In this document: positions 61,736 through 64,000 of the stretch, in pieces
Numbering within the stretch: the stretch's first letter is position 1
Layout: each line of letters begins with the position of its first letter
Assembly (NCBI GenBank): GCA_963070105.1
Contig: OY718805.1
Coordinates: 3,778,001 to 3,842,000 of the forward strand
Direction: 5' to 3'
From: Litomosoides sigmodontis
Taxonomy: Eukaryota > Nematoda > Chromadorea > Rhabditida > Onchocercidae
DNA length: 64,000 nt
Translations under genes and position numbers: made by a program
The notes under the pieces: generated by a model
Seen by the model: the letters and a program-made list of their open reading frames with translations, nothing else
Database searches by the model: none
What the model was told of the DNA's origin: nothing

Positions 61736-63707
61736 TCAATTTGTTCATTATTAACCATTGTTTTTTTTTTTTTGCAAATTGAAGTAAATTTCTACGAGAG
61801 GAAAAAATTGCTCTGACTGATGCTAAAATTGTTCTTATCAATTTTTTTCTGCTTCCAACTGATAAAATTAAGTGTAAATTGTTATCAGTGCTGAGTGATA
61901 CACATTAGTTTATCACTATCATTTTCACTGCTCCTATCACTTTTACTATTGTTATTACGAAGCGCCGATTGTGTGGAAAGATTAAATGTAGTATTGAAGT
62001 TTGAAATTTGTTAAGATCAGATTTCCTGATCGCATAAATCAGTTTAGTCATACGATCGATCTCATTGGGATGCCACTCTACGTCAAGCTATAAACTTAAC
62101 TGTTCTCTAGGTTTTTCTAGCATTCAAATTTCAGACAAGCGAGTGGATGGAGTGTTCTGTGTGAGATGAAAGTTAGGAAGCCGCGAGCTAACAAAAGAAG
62201 CCTGAGCTAGCATCAATAGATTGAAATAGCATGAGAATGCCAGGAGCAAGTCGTGAACCTCTTGGAGAGAAATTGGATATCGCAATGATTACTGATTAAT
62301 GGTAATGCTGACGATGGAACAGTAGTAGTGGTAATAGTAATAATAATTTAGAATGGAAATAATTTTCACTGGGAGAATTTCGTTAGCAAATTAATCAATT
62401 CAATAGTTAAATGACAATTGTTAAATTAATACGAAATGAAATATAATAATTTGTGAAATGAACAAATTACTCCTTTCATATAAATTTGTGCGAAATATAT
62501 TTGATAGAAATGTTAGAATATCAATTACTCGTTAAAGTATCTATTGAACAAAATTAATTTGAGAAAGATTGAAGGAGATAAGTGCTAAATTCAACTTTTT
62601 GCATTTCAAACAAATTCCACTTGCAATACTTCGAAGCTAATTCTGATTTTAGCGTCTGAGTTAGTAGTGGTCGTACGGCATGCGACGCGGCAATTCTTTG
62701 ATATAATTCATAGATTGCAAATTGAACAATAACTGCTATCATCAATAATTCACTTCCTATTTTTCTCCTATATTTGTTATATACACATTTTTCATGTATT
62801 TAAATTTCACAAATTTCGATACTTGAAAATTTAGCACTTTTCCTAGTTGTTTTTTCTTGTAATTTATCTACACTCACTTCGCTTTTACGTGGAAAATATT
62901 CGAATTTTCTGTAGAATTTAGTAATTGTAAAATATATCACTTAGGTATAAATTTAAATTTGAATGAATTTGTAAAGGACAAAAAAGCGGCCAACATCGAA
63001 TGGCACCATATCGGCAGTGTTACCCATACAGCTCAGATAAATATATATTTTGCTGTTTTTGAAATTTAAAAAAGAACTGAAAAAGGAAAAACTGAAGGAG
63101 TTCAATCTTTTACACCTCCATCCTCTTCCTATCTTTCCCTTTTCAGTTCTGTCGATCATTTTTTATTTGAAAAATTTGAAACATGCTAGAAAGAGCGGGC
63201 AGTGTCTTAAATACATATGTAAGGCTAGAAGAGAACATTTAAAGCTTAAAGTTTAATTCTAAATTTTTAAATTCCTTTAACCGATAATGCAAGTGTAAAT
63301 TTTCCACCTTCGCTTTCTCAATGCTACCGGAAAACAGCAATAGAAAAGTGTTTAACATATTTGCTTTGATAAAATTTTCAAATATTTTCGCTCAAGAAAA
63401 TGAATAAAAATAAATTTACGCCATAAATTTCATTAAATTAAAAAAAAAAGGAAAATTTTTTTCTTTTAATTTCAAAATAAGCACCTTTTGATTTTGTGAA
63501 GCAATTTTTCAAACTGTTAAAATTATGAATTTAGTAGCAAATATATTTAAATATACAAATATGTAAACAATAGAAATGACATGAAATAATCGTTTGCATT
63601 CGTTTCAATCAGAAAATGTATTTTTTCCGAAAATGAAATAATTCATTAAAACCAAAATCGATACATACAGCTTGATTATTCACAGAAACAAAAAAAATCG
63701 AAACGAG

Positions 63708-63741
63708 AGAGAGAAAGGGAGGAAAAGAGAGAGAGAGAGAG
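63708..63741. repeat. (GA)n tract
   Basis: A gagaga run interrupted by aagggaggaa, near the right edge of the window. Confidence 0.9.
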
Positions 63742-63773
63742 ACGATGTGTCAGATCACACGAAAAACAATCAA

Positions 63774-63857
63774 TCATTTCCGGTGTGAGACATCAGTAAC
63801 AGGAATGGCGGTGTTGGATGATAGCGGATGGATGGATGAATTGAGGAGATGATAGCC
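63774..63857 (-). CDS. Possible terminal exon of a minus-strand gene running off the window
   Basis: On the minus strand a good acceptor (gaattctttcag) is followed by 27 sense codons and a TGA. The peptide starts GYHLLNSSIHP and ends VTDVSHRK. The sequence is less AT-rich than its surroundings, but part of it comes from an ATCC-type simple repeat. No family was recognised; it could be chance. Confidence 0.25.
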   Translation of the reverse strand, partial: GYHLLNSSIHPLSSNTAIPVTDVSHRK

Positions 63858-64000
63858 CTGAAAGAATTCATTTTTGTTAATAGAAGAATTGAAATGAATT
63901 TATTGCATATTAATCAACAAGTGCTAAAACAGTTAAATTTAACCCTTTCAAAAAAAAATCTCTTCGTCTATCCCTCATGCCTCTCTTCCCATCCCTCCTT

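Larger units (their letters stand above)
61432..63773. other. 3' flank of channel gene, nothing recognised
   Basis: AT-rich sequence without a convincing gene. A minus-strand ORF at 62554-62745 has a hydrophobic N-terminus, but no family match or splice support could be seen. Confidence 0.5.

Noticed and set aside
62554..62745. Minus-strand ORF with hydrophobic N-terminus
   Set aside because: No family match, no flanking exons that continue it, and the proposed minus-strand exon at 63774-63857 ends in its own stop.

Overview
The window reads as a stretch of a nematode chromosome, most likely a clade III / filarial-type worm. It is very AT-rich. Its genes are cut into short exons by phase-consistent GT..AG introns, many acceptors have the nematode TTTTCAG/TTTTAG form, and two nematode-specific secreted modules are present (a DB module and an ET module). 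No bacterial-style operon, rRNA, tRNA or CRISPR array was seen. Nearly all recognisable protein sequence comes from joining short exons by hand. I checked that the codon phase closes across each join and list the exon coordinates in each entry. Species and family assignments rest on remembered family motifs, not on a search.

Layout. (1) 126-19330 (+): most of a RICTOR gene (TORC2 subunit), with its 5' end outside the window. One intron of about 8.7 kb (4973-13638) holds a complete antisense gene for a secreted DB-module protein (6175-9803, -) and a large inverted repeat (arms 10676-10867 and 12639-12851). (2) 21054-22722 (-): a three-exon, probably GPI-anchored, ET-module protein. (3) About 22.7-32.1 kb: no convincing gene; simple repeats including a roughly 1.06 kb (TTA)n array. 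(4) 32128-44597 (+): three housekeeping genes in the same orientation: CCDC93 (Commander/CCC endosomal recycling), RNASEH2A (RNase H2 catalytic subunit) and CLPTM1L (ER lipid scramblase family). (5) 44.6-53.2 kb: a gene-poor spacer full of purine/pyrimidine tracts. (6) 53172-61431 (+): a Shaw/Kv3-type potassium channel locus with one set of T1-domain exons followed by two complete tandem 6-TM/pore cassettes. (7) 61.4-64 kb: 3' flank, with a possible terminal exon of a minus-strand gene at the right edge.

The most unusual object is the channel locus. Both membrane cassettes start with a phase-0 acceptor that fits the single donor after the T1 exons. Both carry GFG instead of GYG in the filter. 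The first has a reduced S4 charge pattern. The first cassette also ends with a possible splice donor that overlaps its stop codon, so three products are conceivable: two alternative channels sharing one tetramerisation domain, or a 12-TM two-repeat channel. Other points of note are an in-frame TGA inside an otherwise phase-perfect RICTOR exon, the nested antisense gene, and the intronic foldback that could form long dsRNA in RICTOR pre-mRNA.
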